The notes under the pieces are model-generated. The model was not told the origin of the DNA and made no database searches. It saw only the letters and a program-made list of their open reading frames with translations. Positions 61,224 through 64,000 of a DNA stretch of 64,000 bases are shown piece after piece. A program made the position numbers and the translations under genes. This DNA is from Glandiceps talaboti. Lineage: Eukaryota; Hemichordata; Enteropneusta; Spengelidae. Position 1 is the stretch's first letter. Each line of letters begins with the position of its first letter. The stretch lies in the NCBI RefSeq assembly GCF_964340395.1, contig NC_135564.1:16136957-16200956 (forward strand), in the 5' to 3' direction.

Positions 61224-62522
61224 GTGAGTGAGATGACGTCATCACTGTATGTTACCTTCCAGCGATTTTGATAAGAAATGAGCTTTTTCATTACAAAGTT
61301 TATCTCTTAGCTTCCACTTTGTTGAACTTCTCAGATAGATGATACACATTCAGCTTGCATTTCAAAGACTTCAAAACATGCGCTAGAGGTATATTCGTGA
61401 CAAAACGAAAATTTGTCTCAGGTTTATAGTTTATTTTCGGTAACTTGTGCGAGACGTCAGGCATATATGCCTAGAGTATGTCGTACTTGAGGTTAGATCG
61501 ACTCTATGTTTTCCCCTGTTTCTCATTACCCGACCGACCAAACAGCTCCTATAATATACATCAAATAAAAAAGTCTTTTCGTCCGCTCTTAATATTCTGC
61601 GGAACAGTGCCCTCTCTGGCAAAAATGGGCAGGTGTCTGGACTGTTGACGTTATCTACAGTCATGGCGCCGGCGACTACACTTGTTCACTAACAGAGCAT
61701 TTCTTTCATGATGGAAGTTATTCAGGTAGGGGGCTGAGAACATGCCAATTGTGTAGAGAAGCTGGGAAAGGGCTTGTTACTAGGAATCCAATAAACAGAA
61801 AATAGAGAGGAAGAAAATGAGTGGCAGCGAAACGTGCAGATGATTTTTTTTTATTTTTTACTTCTTCTTTTTTAAATCAGCAGACTTACCTTTTGTTGCT
61901 ATGAAAAAGTAATAAGAAACATGAACAAAATAGGGTCATCCGCAAAACTTTTAGCAAAATGATATGATAGTGAGGAAACTGATAAGAAACATTTTGAAAA
62001 AGCCCACTGAGGTGCGAAACAAGTCGCAGATTGAGGTTATGTTTGTATTTCATGTAGCCATGATAATAATGTACAATTTTAAGTTTAACACCTTGGATTA
62101 GTAATAAATTCAATGAAGTGAGTTTTGTTACCATAGAGATGAGGATAGGTTTCATATCATGCATAGCATATTTACTCACAGTTTTAAAGCTGGGCTGGTT
62201 ATCTGCGTTATATTTGTCGGAGAACTATGTAAAGAGGAAATAAACCACAAGGAAAACCACAATGTTTACCATTTTATGATTTTTATGAACTCAATTTCCT
62301 ATTTGATGTGAAAATTATAAAGTAATATCCGTGTTCATTTACATCATGGTGGAAGCAACGATTTTTTTCGAATATTAATATTCTGTCAGCCAACTATATA
62401 TATAAAGGTGACAGTCATTTCCGTCAATGAATAATTACAACCGCCAGCTAAGACAGCAGTTGACAGATAGTGTTCGGGTAACTATTATCTTCCGAACGAG
62501 ATGGCGAGAAGATCTTTCCATA

Positions 62523-62872
62523 TACTACAAAATCAGGGTGACTATAGAGTTGCAGTCAGGCGGCATACATGATGTTTTTTGACATCTCACAGAATGTATT
62601 TTTTGTTGTAAATTACACACACACAAAATGTACAGGCACTACTAGCGCGCACCTGTACCCAAAATGTTACATTTTATCTTACTGTGGACACAAATAACAG
62701 TTTTATCTTTGATTTGTGTTCACAGTGAGATAAGTTGTATCATTTTATATGGCTGCGCGCTATCAGTGCCTGTTTATTTGTTTGTGTAATTTGTAACAGA
62801 AAACCTTGTGTGAGACGTTAAAAACATCATGCTGTCTTAATGAAACCTTACAGTCACTCTGATTTGGTAGTA
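62523..62872. mobile_element. Foldback (long-TIR) MITE family, copy 3
   Basis: Ends are TACTACAAAATCAGGGTGAC and, inverted, GTCACTCTGATTTGGTAGTA. The centre is TATCTTACTGTGGACACAAA ... TTTGTGTTCACAGTGAGATA. It also carries GCGCGCTATCAGTGCCTG. This copy has the best-matched ends of the three. Confidence 0.87.
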
Positions 62873-63734
62873 TTTTTTTTAATGAATCATGAAACTGGCA
62901 TACCTATGTCATCTTAATGCACCAACTTGACGTTGGTTACTGTGCCTTCAGAACACTAATAGCCATGAGTTTAGTGCATGACGAACTGACATTATCACGA
63001 ATCGTGTAAAGATAAGTGTTATTGCGCGACAACAGAGTGGATATCACATGTTAATATAAATACATAATTTGGTTAGCATAACGGTATTTATCAATTCAAT
63101 TGTATGACATGTCATGTACATCTGCCCCGATTTTGACACCTCGCCTTTATATACAAAGGGGTCGTTTTCATCGTCCAATCATAGAGCCCTATATGACTAT
63201 ACCCCATTTCAAGTCATGTACCATTTCATTTCCTTTGTGTGTGCCGACCTCAAGGCAAAGCACACCAGCTTCTTTCACTTTTATCTTCACTATCTCAGAT
63301 TCATTTCTTTCCGTTTGCTTAAGAGATTAAGTTAAGGAAATTGTGTTACCGCCAAAGTGAATATATTGGTTTATATTTACCCTAGTGCGAGCATATACTG
63401 TACATTTCATCAGCTGTTTCTAGAACATGATACATTTCATAAGGGTTGAATTAATTGACAATTACTTTACCCTGGTTGATGTATCTGAAGGTTTTCCTTT
63501 GCAAGTAAGAATTTTGTCGTAGCGGTGTGAAGTCAAAGAAGGTACTTGCGTATGTTTATACTGTAACTCTCAGAACGTACAGGTTACCGTACACTCTCAG
63601 TCGCACTCGTCCTGTCAATAACCATCCACCTTAAGGCTTCTTTCTAGTTAATACCCTAGGAATGAGATTACAGGAAAGATTGGAGTGGTTTTTGTTGAAG
63701 AACACCATTGTAAATATAGCGCACACAAACCAGT

Positions 63735-63965
63735 TTGAACTCTTTAAGTAAAGTTTGTTTTTTATGTAACCTGGTCGTTCTACTTCAAGACAACACGTGT
63801 CTACATCATTGGTTTAGTGGTGCTCGAAATATGAGTCAATATTTCAAATTTCAAATCATCAGTATTGTTCCGGTTTTTCCCCATCAATTATGCTCGTGGA
63901 AGTATACCTGAAGGAAAAACAAATATTGGGGAATAATATCTAATTATATCTAATTATTTAGTGTT
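63735..63965 (+). repeat. Dispersed repeat family 'ACGACAACGCG', copy 4
   Basis: It contains CCTGGTCGTTCTACTTCAAG, ACACGTGTCTACATCATTGG, CTCGAAATATGAGTCAA and ATATTGGGGAATAATATCTA, as in the other copies. Confidence 0.65.
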
Positions 63966-64000
63966 CATCTGGTGTTTACCCCTTATTACACTAATTAAAA

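Larger units (their letters stand above)
61224..64000 (+). other. Intron 12 (incomplete), no further exon seen
   Basis: It starts GTGAGT. No coding segment resembling the end of the kinase-homology domain, the dimerisation helix or the cyclase catalytic domain appears before the window ends. It contains one foldback element (62523-62872) and one dispersed repeat copy (63735-63965). The 77-codon minus-strand ORF at 61431-61664 has no motif I recognise. Confidence 0.7.

Noticed and set aside
61431-61664. 77-codon minus-strand ORF with a locally higher GC content
   Set aside because: There is no domain, no splice partner and no promoter evidence; it lies in intron 12.

Overview
This is nuclear DNA of an animal, probably a marine invertebrate. 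The evidence is AT-rich sequence with long introns bounded by GT and AG, very abundant di- and tetranucleotide microsatellites, short non-autonomous transposons, a SINE-like insertion, and hammerhead-ribozyme repeats of the kind known from Penelope-like retroelements. The species cannot be named from the sequence alone.

The window holds one recognisable protein-coding gene, on the + strand from about 14.7 kb to past the right edge. It encodes a single-pass receptor guanylate cyclase of the natriuretic-peptide-receptor type. Twelve exons join in frame: 14975-15683, 41629-41930, 45189-45324, 48104-48198, 48775-48913, 50889-50973, 54110-54212, 54427-54495, 58124-58204, 58578-58685, 60425-60496 and 61022-61223. 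Together they encode about 700 residues: signal peptide, extracellular ligand-binding domain (exons 1-5), one transmembrane helix (exon 6), and most of the kinase-homology domain (exons 7-12). The end of the kinase-homology domain, the dimerisation helix and the cyclase domain must lie beyond base 64000. Intron 1 is about 26 kb. A TATA-like promoter and several upstream ORFs precede the start codon.

Region 1-14.6 kb has no recognisable gene. It holds microsatellites, a 48-bp minisatellite, a 22-bp satellite rich in CArG-like boxes, palindromic elements and dispersed repeats. Intron 1 (15.7-41.6 kb) holds most of the large simple repeats, a TIR element, a SINE-like copy, a 395-bp palindrome and one copy of a foldback transposon family. 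Introns 2-12 (41.9-64 kb) carry a 191-bp satellite, two more foldback copies, a compound duplication that copied a splice donor, and 43-bp and ~50-bp minisatellites.

The most interesting non-genic signal is a repeat family with four copies (7.1, 23.1, 23.2 and 32.4 kb), each directly bounded on both sides by (TA)n. The two longest copies carry an almost complete hammerhead ribozyme on the - strand. This looks like a small Penelope- or retrozyme-like retroelement living inside TA microsatellites.
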